Source: Pezizomycotina sp. ARF18 (Eukaryota; Ascomycota). Taken from it: 64,000 bases of DNA. Each line of letters starts with the position of its first letter. The stretch's first letter is position 1. The stretch lies in the NCBI GenBank assembly GCA_002224055.1, contig AZLU01000195.1, forward strand, positions 1 through 64,000, read 5' to 3'. The notes under the pieces are model-generated. The model searched no databases. It had not been told where the DNA came from and saw nothing but the letters and a program-made list of their open reading frames with translations. Below are positions 13,543-26,583 of the stretch, one piece after another. Position numbers and translations under genes: made by a program.

Positions 13543-16500
13543 CTATACAATCCGGCAGCCCCGAGCCAAGTAAATACGCTCTTAGCCTAGAACCTTTTCG
13601 ACTCGGATCCTTTCTTTCGTTTTTCGAAACCCGCGAAGAAAAGTCCGTAGGCGTACATTGACCCTAATATCAGGCAAAAAGCTTTATGGGCCAAATTTCA
13701 GAGGATCCGTAGCACGAAAATATCGTCACAATAGGGATCAGGTTCTAAGTGATGTCAAGTCCTTACCTCATAATCGCTCTCGTTCCCTAGACCGCCTTAT
13801 TTGCCTATTAGTACCCACGGCACCAAAGAAATTAACAATTTCTTTCGCAAGGTTCTTATCAAGAAAAAACCCGTGATTGAAAACGATCCGAGAGTGAATT
13901 ATTTCTTCCGGAAGTTAGCGTATTCACTTATTGTCTCAAAATATATATCCAAAAAGGGTTTCGCGTCCCACTAGTACTTAAAGTCTGGTAGTATTTTTCA
14001 CGTTGCACATACTTTACCGTTGAAGAGTCCAGTCTTCTTAGCTTGAACCCCGCTGAGAAATCTAACCTGCTCTCGTCCCGTCTTTAGAGCCCATTGGCGT
14101 ATTTAGTGCCAGTCGTGGAGCTTTGAGCCAGTTGGGGTCCTTTGGCCTGTAATTGGAAGTACTCCGATTAGTATTCAGATTAATTACCTTCTTTGCCTTT
14201 CCCTGCCCTCTTTCTTTCTTTCTTTCTTTCGTTTTTTTCTTTTTTTTTTTTTTTTTCTGAATAACTTTAGGAGAATGAAATAAGAGAATAATTTAAAAAA
14301 AAAAATAAAAAATAAAAAATGAATCGAGTGATAGAAGCAACGAAATAACTTGCCCACCACCTAAGTTGTTTAGCCAGTCTTATTCTGAACCCCAGCACAC
14401 CCTCTTTCTACCATCTTCAGCTTAACTTGCAGAAAATCAACCAAGGAGGTGACTTTCATTTCATTGTTCTGTGGCACCTTGGAATGTCGACCACATGTGC
14501 AGGAATATCGAGTCGAGTGCTTGCAGGTTCCATCTCAAAAAAAAAAAAAAAAAAAAAAAAAGAATGATTAGTTTTCTTTTCGTTCATCTCCCTAGCCTCG
14601 AGCAAAAACGATGTTGGTGAAAGTGTATCCCTTGATTGTTCATGTTTTCTGCAAGGCAGCGTCCGTTCCTATGACTTTCTAGCTGACTCTCTTGTTGTTC
14701 CCTTGAGAGGCAAAGATAGTAGACGCGCTTAGGATTGTATCCGTTAAGATATTTCTGTCAAGGGCACAAATCTGCTGAGGATATAAATTATTAGCTTTCT
14801 TGAGCAAACTATTTTTTTTTCTTTATCGGAAAGTACCAGAATGAACAACTTGAAATTGTGTGCAGCAAAGACGAAAAATTATTCGCAACGGATTGTTGGT
14901 TCCTACCCTCTTTTTTCTTCACTCTTGCCTTCCTCAGCCTCTCTTTCCGCCCTTTTCTTGTGTTGTTGTGCTGAACGCAATCGGAACGTGCTTCAGGCAA
15001 AAAAACACAGAGCGACCCCATGAATACTGTGTGGATGCGTGGAGAGGTCCGGACAGCGACGATTCTGGCAAAGGGCCAAAAGGGCTGACGAAGGGTGGTG
15101 TGATGGTGTGATGGTGGGAGCGAATTCGAAGCAAGCTTAGCCCTCTCTCACCAAGACTGTCTCTGCTTTTCTCTTCTCCTCCTCCAGCAAACGGCGCACA
15201 ATTCAAAACCCTTCATGTTGTTGGATTCCGCATCGGAAAGGGGGGGGAAAGGCTAGAGTTCAATTAGCGTCGACACACAAACAGAAGGATGGAGGATGTA
15301 CACTTTGCTTCTACTGCTACTGAATAGAATAAAAGTAGCGTGGGAGGAGAAGGGTATTTAGCCTGTTTCGTCTAGCAATTGAACCAGAAACTTGGTGGGA
15401 GCATGGAAAATCCAATGAGCTTTTTTATCATTCTTCCATTTTGGCAGCGACTCGAGCCCCACTACTTTGAACGAGGCGCCCTGGGACCCGGAACTGTGAG
15501 GAAAAGAGCGAGAGAAAGAAGTTCAGGGAGTGAGAATTAGCGTTGGCGTTAAAATGAGCGCTATCAAGGTCGTCTTCGTCTTCGCCTTCGAAAGTACTCT
15601 GCTTCGAGTGATGGTGTGGATGGCCGGAGGATGGTGGATGAAGTAGAGAAGACGGAGAGGGGGAGATAGAAAGAAGAGGATTTAATTGGTTTTTTATTTT
15701 AATTACTTAATTTTATTATTATTTTTTTGTCCTGTGGTAATGTCGGTCAATACTTCACAGTAAAGTACAGCTTTGCCAATACAAAGCAAATAAATTAAGT
15801 ATATACTTATACATATTAGAAACTAGAATGAAATATGTATATAGAGAGGATTTAACTCGATCATTGCTCTTTAGTTTAGCAAGAAGTCTCCACTATGATC
15901 CACTATGGTTTTAGGTGCTTTCTAACTCCTTGCATGCTCTGATCCAACAAGCCGTATACGTCGACAAGAGTTATAAGCCAAAATATGTAAGAGAACGGAG
16001 AAAATACTATTAGGAAGGAGCACAGAGTCTACGCTCCTCTAAACGTGGCAAATATCAACCCCACGGTCTACGAAGGCTAGGTCATTCAATTCATTGAAGA
16101 TAAGGTCGTAGGCGCTTTACAAACACGGCCACCTCCCCTTCAGACGCGGCTTGGGGTGTCCATCTTAACGTTCGCGGTTGGATATCCTTTTTCTCTCTAT
16201 CCATTTTTCCCGTTAATTCTATAATATGAAACCGTTGCGATTCCAACAATATAAATTTCAAAAGTCAAGTGATAGTGTGATATTGTGTCTGGCATCATGC
16301 CTGAAAGATAAAAAAAAAGAAAGAAAGGACAAGAATATCGCTGATGTACTTTTGAGAAAAGTTAACTTTTATCTCTGAGACAACCCCCAAGTGCTGATAA
16401 CGACCATATACGTGCAGAAGGCGGTAGCGAACGAGAGATCGCGAGATCGCGAAGGGGTCACGTTAAAAAAGTTGGATCGGGGTATTAGTATTACAACGTG

Positions 16501-17437
16501 TAAGTCTGCCATACATTTCGGAAGGTTCGAATGTTTCAACTGAACATGGGCAGGGTCATAATCACTACGAATTGGGGTGGGTTCTTCTCTCGTTCACAGG
16601 TCTTAATCAGGTTGATTTTGTAGATTACAGTCACAATTACTTCACGGTTTAAGGGACAGTCTGGCTGATCCATTGAACCCAAGTGTTGGTATTGAACAAG
16701 AAAAAAAAAAGTTATGTTATTTACATTTGTATATATAAGAGTATTGTTTTTGTATATAGGAATGATACGCCGATATTTCTTACATCTTTCTCAGAATGGA
16801 AAAAAAAAGGTATACACAAATGATGAAAAGAACATAGATATATGTATAGAGTGATATAAAGAAAGTCATGAATTATCATCGAATTAAGGAAATGTATATA
16901 TAGAAGTGAAAAAACGAGAAAGAAAACTGCAAGTTCAGAAGTGAATACAAGAATGCTTCTTTTTCGCACCGAGAATTACTTACATAGGAAAGAACAACAA
17001 GAGAAGAGAAAAAGAAGAAAAGGAGCCGAGTGGAAAAGCGTAAAAAGGAGCGAGAAGAATCGAAGAAATGAACAGAAACTTAGCTGAAATAAAAAAGGGA
17101 TTTGAAAAAATGACAGAAGAAAGGAAGTTAAGTATTAAGAGTTTATTAAGGTAAAGGCGCTCCAAAGGAAAAAAGGGAAAGGAATGACAAGAAGAGAAAA
17201 CAAGAAAACGCAGACCTATGCAAATTTGAACATTTGTTAGAGTAAATATCGCACCAGGAAACAGAAACTACCAAATCGAACGAAACAAGTTGCTGAAAAT
17301 GCTGCACAGAAGCCTCCCATAATAGTAGTGAGAAATAAAATATTGTTGAAATGAGCCATCATAATACTGAAGGCTTTGAAAAAAATTGATGACATTTACC
17401 TTCTCTTTATTTATTTTTTTGTAAAAAGATGTTTTTG

Positions 17438-18471
17438 TCAAGAAATAAAAAAGACCGAAGACATTGACTCGGTAACGACAGGAATTAGAACAAACACCGT
17501 GAACACCAGTTGAAACAATTCAGATAAAAATAAGACAAAGGATGAAGATTTAAAGCTTCGAAGACACAGCCCTAAAGCTATGACGACGACTCCCGTCGTC
17601 GAGGCCTTCCATAGAGTGATCGATAAGAGATCGGTTATCGTCATCGGCCTCGGAGCAGGAGTGACTTTGTAATGGAAAAGCTCGGCCGAGTCCAGATATT
17701 CTTCGGGTGAGGGGCTGAAAGTCTGTGATCTCTCTCGGGGAGAGGGATGGTGTGAGCGTGGGCAGGCGGAAACAGCTGATTCAGCACCGGTATCCGATAT
17801 GACAGACATCATATCGTCGTCGTCGTCATCGCTATCGGCCTCGGACCGGCGAACACCGCGGCGGAGAAATGCTTGCCTCTCTTCCAAGGCTTGCTCCATC
17901 CGGGGTGGTTGATGTCCTCTCCGCAGAGGCGAAGAAGTGCCTCGAACTCCTGGTAACTGGTGCAGTACATCCACCAGTATCGGTCTCCGTACATATCGAG
18001 AACAGATACGAACCTTCCTTCCCTCTTCATCTTCTTCTTCTCCTTCGCACTAACTTTCACCAACGGTAGTACCGGCTTTGTAGACCGGATTCCGACCGGG
18101 CGGGCCAAACACGGCGTCCATGTTCGTCGTAGAGCTTGTTCAACGCCTTTTCGACCTTTCTCCATGAGAGACCGATCAAATCCCTGAAGAAAAGGAGGGA
18201 CACATCTTGCTCCCTGGTGTATACGGGTCTTGGAGGGCGAGGCGTCCGCGTCTCCATGTGCTGAAGAGAGCTGCGGTGCCTCCGAGCTGGGCCGGAGACC
18301 TTCTGGAATAACAAACCATCGGTCTTGGCTCAAGTTTAGGCGTCGATAATTCGCTGCAACAAGTAAGGCGTCCACACCTTGCAGTGTTTGTTGTGGTTCG
18401 GGATTCGAGAAAATAGGAGGAAGTGTCAGGTGTTCCGTGGTCCTCTTTCCGAGATATTGATGGCAACGCAT
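17438..18471 (-). CDS. Myb/SANT-like DNA-binding domain protein
   Basis: A minus-strand gene encoding a Myb/SANT-like helix-turn-helix protein, probably a nuclear DNA-binding factor. The likely start is the ATG at 18471 (MRCHQYLGKRTTEH). The domain lies in another frame at about 18230-18060: YTREQDVSLLFFRDL, then LSWRKVEKALNKLYDE, then SGLQSRYYRW, with the spaced aromatic residues and RYYRW end typical of fungal Myb-like repeats. A lysine-rich KVSAKEKKKMKRE stretch follows, then an acidic DDDDDD run. Reading shifts through all three frames. Adding one G to the GG in the RYYRW codons gives RYYRWVKVSAKEK, and one base near 17890 joins SK to LEERQAFLRRG. An alternative is a roughly 100-nt intron from a GTGAAAGT donor. 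The true C-terminus is uncertain; the last 70 hydrophobic codons may be out of frame. Confidence 0.6.
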
Positions 18472-21400
18472 CTTATTCTCTTTCGGGAGAGAGTTTAAGA
18501 AAACTTTATAACGCTTAAGTAAGGAGGGTTGAAATAAACAGAAAGCGGAGAAAGCGTCTTTGGCAGAGGCTTCAAAGTAAAAAGAGACGGTCCAGCGTTT
18601 TGTAAAGAGTCGTAAATGAGGAAGAAATATATAATGCTAGATGTATTTATTTTTTCTCGATATTTGCTGCGATATTAGCGTTTCTTAGAGGATTAGAGAA
18701 CTTTGAGAAAAAAGCACGAGGTGAGCGAGGGCTTTGGGGAGTATAAATAATAGACGTGAAGTGTGTAACGACCTAATGGGCAGAGGATATTATACTTGCA
18801 GGAATAAAACAAACTTGTGCAGGGTGGAAGATATGTAAAATTAAAAAAAAAAAAAAAAAAAAATAGGAAAAAATAGGAAAAAATAGAAGTAAAATGGGGA
18901 GGGAAATAAGAAAGAAAAAAGAAAGAAAAAAGTCCCTCCCTCACAAATGCGGTGCGAAGGGTTCGAGTACTTTTCATGTCTAGAATGCCCCGGAATTAAA
19001 ATAAATATATAGATAATAAAATAAAAAAAATAAATAAAAACGGTTAGCGATTATTGAAAATGTATATATATACGGATATAAAAGTAGGAGAAAAGAAAAT
19101 AAGGAAACGAAGTAGAAATAAAGGTATAGGTATATCAGTGCAGAGGAAGATGTTTTTTTTTTTTTAATAGACACACCCCTCAGTCGTCTTCTTTTCTTAT
19201 TTACTTTTTCTTTCCTCAAGAGTCTGTTAAGGTCTATGTACCCCATGCTTTTCGTCTTCTTTGCTCATTTATTTATTTTCTTTTTTCTAGAGGTATCTTT
19301 CATTTTCCTTTTTTCTATGTTATTTGCTTTTCACCGTTGAAAGTCTTCTTTCTTTCCCTTCTTTTCCTCTAAAAAAAAAAGGAAAGAAAAGTAAAAAATA
19401 AAAGGCTTCCGCGTCTAGCTGTAGGCGCTGGACTCGCTGCAACTGAACCCCAATCAGTTAGCATCTAAGCCTAAGACGAAAAGGCGTTGAACAAGGTATT
19501 ATATTTCTTGGGGGGAATAAATACTTGCCGGATAGCGGGCTAATCTCGGCTTAGCAAAAAAAAAAAAAAAAATACTCGTAGCGGAAGTGCTCGGATGGCT
19601 ATCAGCAGCGATGCTCAAAGGGATTCAAGGAAAGTTCCTCAGCAGGGAAAACGCTGGTAAAAAAATACAGGCTTTGAGCCCTTGCTTTCCTTTCCTCTTT
19701 TTCTCTCATCAAACTTTTGAGGGCACTGATGGAGCAAAGAACTCAGACACATTATCCGAGTGCGTCGTTAGTCGTATGTCTGTATTTATCTCCTACGACG
19801 AATCGTCAGCAACCGTTCTTGTTTTTTTTTCTTTTTTCTTTTTTCTTTTTTTTGTAGCCACAGTACGTAATAATTGCAATATTGCAATTAATTAGCCTCG
19901 TGTTAGCCCTATATCAAACTCTTTCAATCCCGATGGAGAAACATACCTTTTGATCTCTTCTAAAAGGTCAATTACGCGTTATTTTCGCGCTTCCACGCTC
20001 CAAGCCAATGCAAATCATTGTTTATATGCTGTATTGCATTGATCTCGATACATGCACGAAACATCTCGTAGTTTTCCTGCATGAGAGCCAGCGGCTATGT
20101 TGCCCTACGAACTGACTGTGTAGTTAGCAAGGTCTTCTGGGGATAAATTATCATTTATTATAGCAAGCGCTCAGTACTAAAAAGAATATATCCTAAAATA
20201 GAAGCTGCAATGCCAACAGCTAAATTTTCGTCATGGTGCCCGCGGTAAAGGCAAATAAATAAATAGAAAAGAAAATGGGGGGGGGGGGGGGGGAAGGTGA
20301 AGATTGCCGGTAATTGTTGTAGTCACGGAGTCTATTTTGGGCTCACTTCTAGTAAGTGGTCTGTGAGTACGTACCGAACCTCGTAGCGATTTGCAATGAA
20401 ATTTCTCGTCGTTCGAAAATTCTGCTGTGACAACGCATTCTGGTAGTCTTTCTTTGAAGAGCTCTCGTGGGTTTTCCACAATGGTGATCTTGCTAACTAA
20501 AAAATGCGTTTCATTAGCCTCACTTGACCTCAGCCCTGCTGCTTAATGCTCATGAGTTTCTATAGTTTCCTTCTATCTTCGCTTCCCAACGATATTTTGC
20601 ATTTCCATTGTTTAGAGTGGGCATATTTTTTCTTCCTTTCTAAGCAAAAAAAAAAAAAAAATCATCCCGCTCGAATCATGAAGCAGTCTCTTAATTAACT
20701 TCATTAAGCAGCTCAATTTAGAAGTCAACATACCTCTGCACTTTTTAAACGGCTGCTCTTGAGCTATGTTCCTTTTTTTGTTATCTGCACAAAGTCGACA
20801 AAGCATGGGCTGCCGCTGAAATGGTTGTGGCGTACTTTTTTGACCAATCCCTGTGGAGAATGACAGTCATCCAACAATTAATTCGAAATCAGCGGAAAAT
20901 CAAAAAAAAAAAAAAAAAAAAAAAAAAGAAGAGACACCACTTCGATAAAAAAAAGAAAAAGAAAAGAAAAATATTGAATCCTCCCCTCATTCCCCTATCT
21001 TATGAAAAAATAGCAGGCAGGGAACTGCACACGGTTGGATCGCCCAGTTGTTGGAAATCGAGGTCAATTCTTCAAGTCACCATGTTTTAGTTCCTTGCTT
21101 TGTTGCGAGCTTTGTCCTCTCTCGCGATCAACGGAGAATACCTCGAACTCCCGAGGAACTTGAGGCTCTCGAGAAGTCAATTTAAGGAACGATATCACAG
21201 GAGAATCACTTTAAATGACTTAGATAATCACTTAGCCGCCACCACATCGCTATAGGGTTCCAGACCTCGATAGTATTTCTTTATTATTTCTTCCGGTGTT
21301 TTCAATACCAAAGTTAATTCATGGATAAATCATACCTGCAAATGTTCTGACGGCTGTAAATTTTTTTTGATAGTATTTTTCCCTGTGTTACCGTTGAATA

Positions 21401-22100
21401 AGATATATTGAAGATGTGTCAGAAAGCAAGATAAGGTTGGTGTAATGTATAACGTCTTGATTGCTTTTTTAAAATTCGTATTTGCACTGTCGCAGATGAT
21501 AAAGTGTCTCCAGGGCTGCCACGGCTGCGAAGGTGTAAACCTGGTAAAAGACGTTAAGCCAAATCGGGTAACGAGATTTCCCACGTGAGCTATGCAGGGA
21601 TCTGTGGAGAGAAAGTTCGACTTAAATCTCCTAAACCGGTCTGGGCGGGTAAGAAGGGGGGCACGCACGCCCAAAAAAAAAAAAAAAAAAAAATCAGGTG
21701 CTCCTGAATACGGTCGACGATGTAGAATATTGCAAAAAAGTAGATTGGGTTAATATAGGTGATGCTTTCGATGATTTATTTTAACAATTATATATTTTAA
21801 ATGAAGTAAATTTAGTGTCGTCTTGGCTTCACTTACGATGCCAGGCACTGATTGTTTGTGCTGATCGATATGTACGGGAAAGATTGTTCTCTCTGTTTCC
21901 TCTCTGCCCCCCCCCCTTTTTTTTTCCCCTTGGTTGGGTAACTGAAAAATGTGGTTGTTCACAGCGCCTTGAGTGCGTTTGTGTTGTCTTTTCTTTGTGA
22001 CTCCTTCACCTTGCATCGATTTATAGAACCGAGGAAACAAACGAAATAGGCTAATTGTATGATAAAAAAAAAAGAGAGAACAGGGACATGATTCTCTTAC
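18472..22100. other. Intergenic, simple-sequence rich
   Basis: Poly(A) runs occur near 18842, 19557, 20645, 20903 and 21674, and there is a poly(G) run near 20279. One minus-strand stretch at about 20346-20479 (ENPRELFKERLPECVV) is mildly protein-like and ends at a GTACGTAC intron-type donor. It may be an exon fragment, but nothing connects to it. No other gene evidence. Confidence 0.4.
20279..20293. repeat. Poly(G) tract
   Basis: About fifteen consecutive G residues, unusual in this otherwise A/T-homopolymer-rich intergenic DNA. Confidence 0.85.
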
Positions 22101-24522
22101 TTCGCCCGATCTTCTCTGGCGAAATTACACGATTCTTCGATTCGAAGAGATCCTGGAGGAAATGACCCAACATCGGGGAAACAGGAAACACGCTCCAGTC
22201 TGCATCATACCCTTTCCGCATTGCGCCTTTGTCTTCTTGTCTTGCCGAGTTTGCCAGCTTGCATTCGCACGGGACTGTCCAATGCTATTGAATTGGCGAG
22301 ATCCGACGAAAACTTGCCAAAAAAAATTTTGCAGCAAATTTCCTCGACAATCCTTCCTTCGCATCCTTTTTCGCGGTATATTGTCAAGGTATCTTCAAGC
22401 AACGCTTGCAGTTACATGTATAGTTGGATGGCACGCATGCAGCTAGATAATATCTCTCTGCACATGATGGCCGATGAGCGGGGCTATCAAGCAATGTATT
22501 CGCGGTCAAGGAGACAACGAACATCATTCCGTTAACAGCCTAAATGAAAGTATGATGCACTAGAATCTTCATCAGGATTAGTTTCTTTTAATATTACTTA
22601 AATGAAAATACTGCACAAGGAGAGGGGGTAATCACGCAAATGCTAGAGTAATTCCTCACGTCCACGTCACCCTGGTGGCAGATGAACTGTTTGTAAACAC
22701 ATCCTGGTATCATGAGAATTGTAGCTGGATAACATCCTTTTTAAATCCAGGTTTCTGCGAAACGTTCAAGGTTAGATATCTGACCGTCTTTAAACCTGTT
22801 GAGGTAGCACTAATGCAAGGTAAGGTGGTGCACACGGAGGGAGAAGATTTGTTCTTACCATGACCCAGCACTCAACTCATAAATACTCAGCAGGGTATGC
22901 TGACCCTTGGGAAACACTTCAAGGAAATTGGGAGTCCTTGCATTAGTCTGCCGTGACTTCGGTGCTTCTAGCTTCCTGCGAACAGGGTTGGCTAGTAGAA
23001 GGGATTTCTCTGCAAGAAGTGTTGGTAATGGCCAGAGTGACCTACGCTGAGGAATTTGGAGCAGGATGCAGTCCATTTTGCCAGCTCGCCTTGGAAATGA
23101 AAAAATACAGCCGTAGCTTGTTCGGTCTTTGTTGGTCGAAATTCTGTTGGAAGTTGCTGCGAACTTGGGAACCCACCTCCAGCTGAAGAAATCCCTTGAT
23201 CGTCTGAGAAAATAGTCGACTAGCATCCGAGGCAGCGGTATCTTTGTACAATACAGCAGATAGGGATGTCGGTGAAGAAAGCAATCATGACGCTACGATG
23301 AGAGGATTTTGACACGATGGATGAAGTTGAGATGCAGAGGGCGAAAGTTGGTTGTGTGGGAGAAAGAGAAGGAGGTTTGGTAATAAGTTATTGTTTATTA
23401 CTAGGAGGTACTTTTTTGCTGTAAGAAAATAAAATAAAATAAAATAAAATAAAATAAAATAAAATAAAATAAAATAAATAAAATAAAATAAAACAAAATA
23501 ATAAATATTTCTTTCGTTTCGCCAAATCAGCAGTGGGGTCCCACGAATAAATGAAAATAATAATATTATTAATAATTAATTATTCTTGCTAGTAAGATAA
23601 ATAAAATAAAAATACATCTACTATACAAATAAGTGTTCAAAGTCACGAAAATCCTAGAGGAAGTTCTCGATACTTCCTTGGGTTCATCTTTATATCATTC
23701 ATCATCCAGCGTCACCTCACCAGTGTCCTCAACTTGTTAACCCTGCAGACCCCGCTTTCGCTATATTGCAGGTTCTGCGGATCGAGCGAAGCCGGGAATA
23801 TCGCCTTCGAGTTCTCCTCACCACTTGCGTCCGTGCCACTCGGGATGCCTGAAGAGCAGCAGTGCGAAAACGAGCCAATATCTATCCTATCGGTCGGACG
23901 CAGCGTCTTCAAGACGTAATACTATGAACATGGTCACGGGGACATACATACATACACCATTGGTTGAGAGAGACATTTTACACCACTGCAGTTTGGCAGG
24001 AGCTCGTCTCTGCAGCTGACAAGTACTTCCTCTAACAAGTTGCAGTAGCACGTGAAGGAGCATACACGAATCGATAATTCATAGCGTCTACATGACAACA
24101 TGGTAAATAAACCAACCTGTTGCATCTGGCAGTCTTTTCCCTCTCATATTTTCTATTGGTTTCCTTCGGTGTCTTCGTTGTCGAAATCTACTCATTAGGG
24201 TATTATTACTTAAGTAGCTAACAGCGAGTTCGCGCCATACAAACCAGTAGCCTCATACCTCGCCACGCTCGCCTCACCCGGTTTTTCAAGAACAAAAGAC
24301 GCCAACAGTAGCGATGCAGTTGCGTTTTTCCTCGTCCCAATTCATTTCAAAGCTTTTCGTCGCCGCCACGAAAAGAGCCGATAGGATGGTACAACTCTAC
24401 TCGCCTTGGCAGAATATATATGTTTTTACCAACGTCGCTAACAAGGGTGATCACGAACATTCACCCCCGGATCTCAAGAAGCGCTACGATCTGCGCCTTG
24501 TTGGTTGAATAGAAAATATCGA
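22101..24522. other. Unresolved stretch with overlapping short frames on both strands
   Basis: GC content is higher than in the flanks, and overlapping frames of 60-125 codons exist on both strands (for example 22221-22535 plus, 22855-23226 minus, 22953-23186 plus). Neither strand is clearly the coding one and I recognise no family. It may hold a frame-interrupted gene of the kind seen elsewhere in the window. An (AAAAT)n array divides it. Confidence 0.3.
23425..23505. repeat. (AAAAT)n microsatellite
   Basis: About fifteen tandem AAAAT units with a few interruptions towards the right end. A shorter similar array lies at about 35581-35640. Confidence 0.9.
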
Positions 24523-25436
24523 TTACGCCTTAGAATACCACATATTCACGATCCAGAATTCGCATAAGCACAACCTTGCAGGTAATCCACAGCTAAGCCT
24601 TGCATTATCCTGAGACGCTCCACAACTTGACGGCTCGCAGGACGGTAAAATTAACGGAGGGCGAAAATAAATCGGAAAGTCATGCCATCTCCGCGTATAT
24701 TTGAATGCAACGATTGGAGTCTCTTTGTATAACAACGGTGCATCTGTTCCTTTGTTTCCTGGGTCTAAACGGTCGGGTATTTTGCAATTTGAACGCATAA
24801 CCGATGCTTCCTTGGACGTTGAAAATAAGAGTTTCAAACGCGAGGTCAGGCGTCTAATCGCAGCTCTCCTTGCATAGCCGCCGTCGGATTTTTTTTGACA
24901 ATCTTGGAAATTGCTTCGGCGGTTTCGTTGCAACTGACAGCTGGCTTGCCAAAATAAAATCCAAAAATTTGGATTCATCCCTTGCGGGAGTAACCAGAAA
25001 CGGCAGCAACTCCCGGCACGTGATGGGAGAGCTCAATCAAGTTAACTGTTCCCATTATCCGTCCTCCCGGTGGAGCCCTAGGAAACTGGGTTCAATTGTG
25101 CAGTGAGTGAGGGGTTAAAATTTATTTTTGGGGTGTAATTCCCTCTTTTCTAACTTAATTTGCGCCAGGTATGATATCATGCCGCTGAGGACGGAGGATC
25201 AATCGGCGGTTTTTCGAAGGGCTAATACCTGAAGAAATCTGCGGATCTCGCCGTTTTACTGAGCTCTCGATTCCTAAAAGAGGGAGATCCAGGTCGATAA
25301 GAACTCTGCAGAGTATATATTGAGCTGGAAGACGCTGAAATTCTTTCCAGAATTCAGAACTTGCCTTATCTTCGACTTTAACTGACCCTAAAGAGCCTTG
25401 AAAAACAAAAAAAATCTCTATCGCCTTTGTTAAACA
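24523..25436 (-). CDS. Unrecognised coding-like stretch upstream of the SDR gene
   Basis: Several minus-strand segments read as plausible protein. One at about 25155-25410 includes KVEDKASSEFWKEFQRLP and ends HDIIPGAN. A middle block near 24850-25080 reads MGTVNLIELSHHVPG and then, in another frame, ETAEAISKIVKKNP. The last, 24523-24800, includes CKIPDRLDPGNKGTDAP and TRRWHDFPIYFRPP before a stop at 24523. Frame changes separate them, matching the single-base deletion pattern of neighbouring genes, and a short intron around 25090-25160 is possible. I recognise no family. If real, it is transcribed divergently from the SDR gene. It could also be a decayed gene. Confidence 0.35.
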
Positions 25437-25541
25437 GCATTTATTCGCGAGTTGAGCCCGCGCACGACTTCTTGAACTCCAGCAAGTACGCTCACAGCTG
25501 GCAGATAACATCTCCACTTTCCCCACCATTCTTTATCCACG

Positions 25542-26583
25542 ATGTCGGAATTCGAAGTATCCACAGTCGCACCCTCTCCAAACTCGGATTCCGTAAAAAA
25601 GCTCTTCGATCTCTCGGTCGGTTCGCCATCGTAACAGGAGCCGGCGCCGGAATCGGCCTTGCAATCGCCGACGCCCTCGCTGAGAGTGGCGCAAACGTTG
25701 CTATCTGGTACAATTCGAACAAGAACGCCATCGACCGCGCGCAGGAGATATCGGAAAGTACAATGTTACCTGCAGGGCTTCCAGGTCAGGGTCACCGACG
25801 AAGCGGAAGTAACTAAAGCCGTCGACGAGCAGGTTGCCGAATTCGGCGGCAGGCTTGACATCATGGTTGCGAATGCTGGTATTCCCTGGATGCAAGGGCC
25901 GATCCTTCAGGTACGTAAAATCTCGTTCCCTTATCACTTATCGCAAAAATTAAAAACTAAAACTTTTTTTGGTTTCTTTAGGGTGAGACATCCCACATGC
26001 AAAACGTCATGGAAACAGACTTCAACAGCGTATACTTTTGTGCAAAAGCTGCCGGAAGGCATTTCCTGGAGCAGCACAAGCTTTATACCCACTTCTCCGG
26101 CTCCTTTATCGCTACTTCGTCCATGTCAGGTCACATCGTGAACGTGCCCCAAAAACAAGCGGTTTACAACGCAGCAAAGGCTGCGGTCTCGCACTTCTGC
26201 AAAGTCTTGCGGTCGAATGGGCTGGATTCGCCAGAGCGAACGCCGTCAGCCCTGGGTATATCGTAACCGATATCAGCGGATTCGTCCCGCAGAATCGAAA
26301 AAGATGTGGCTGGAGAAGACGCCGATGAGGTAGGAAGCCCCTGCCTTTCTGTTAAAGAAGAGAAAAGCTGAGCTTGGCTAACTTGATTTTGTCGTAATTT
26401 AGGCGTGAAGGATTTCCGAACGAGCTCAAAGGCCCATTCTTGCTCCTTGCATCGGATGCCGGCAGCTACATGACGGGAGCTGACATCATCGTCGACGGGT
26501 ACGTACTCTTCACTTTCTTTTCCTTACAAAAGTGCCACTGGGTCAAAGCTAACAGAGCGCTTAGGGGTTATTGCTGCCTATAA
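25542..26583 (+). CDS. Short-chain dehydrogenase/reductase, sorbose reductase/mannitol dehydrogenase-like
   Basis: Classical SDR of the fungal NADP-dependent sorbose reductase (Sou1-like)/mannitol dehydrogenase group, a cytosolic enzyme interconverting ketoses and polyols. The start ATG at 25542 gives [17 protein letters not shown]. Visible motifs: cofactor-binding [21 protein letters not shown], catalytic Ser in [16 protein letters not shown] (YxxxK), VSPGYI and the C-terminal VDGGYCCL. Three introns fit phase and consensus: 25911-25981, 26330-26402 and 26499-26564. Five single-base deletions break the frame, each in or beside a short run: near 25616, 25756, 25780, 26202 and 26293. Restoring one base at each gives a full-length family member with no other defect. 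I infer a functional gene in a flawed consensus; a very recent pseudogene is the alternative. Confidence 0.85.

Larger units (their letters stand above)
4793..17437. other. Gene-poor intergenic stretch
   Basis: No open frame here has recognisable protein character. The longer ones (8517-8795 minus, 9111-9395 plus, 13416-13661 plus, 14934-15206 minus) run through A/T or T/C tracts. The stretch holds many poly(A)/poly(T) runs, the longest a poly(T) of roughly 36 at about 13507-13542, plus simple repeats. No RNA gene was seen. Composition is ordinary AT-rich DNA with CA and TG present, so this is not saturated RIP sequence. Confidence 0.5.

Noticed and set aside
13416-13661. Plus and minus frames across the poly(T) of about 36
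   Set aside because: They exist only because the homopolymer contains no stop codon.
22855-23226. 123-codon minus frame considered as a gene
   Set aside because: The opposite strand at 22953-23186 is equally protein-like and neither matches a family, so neither is called.
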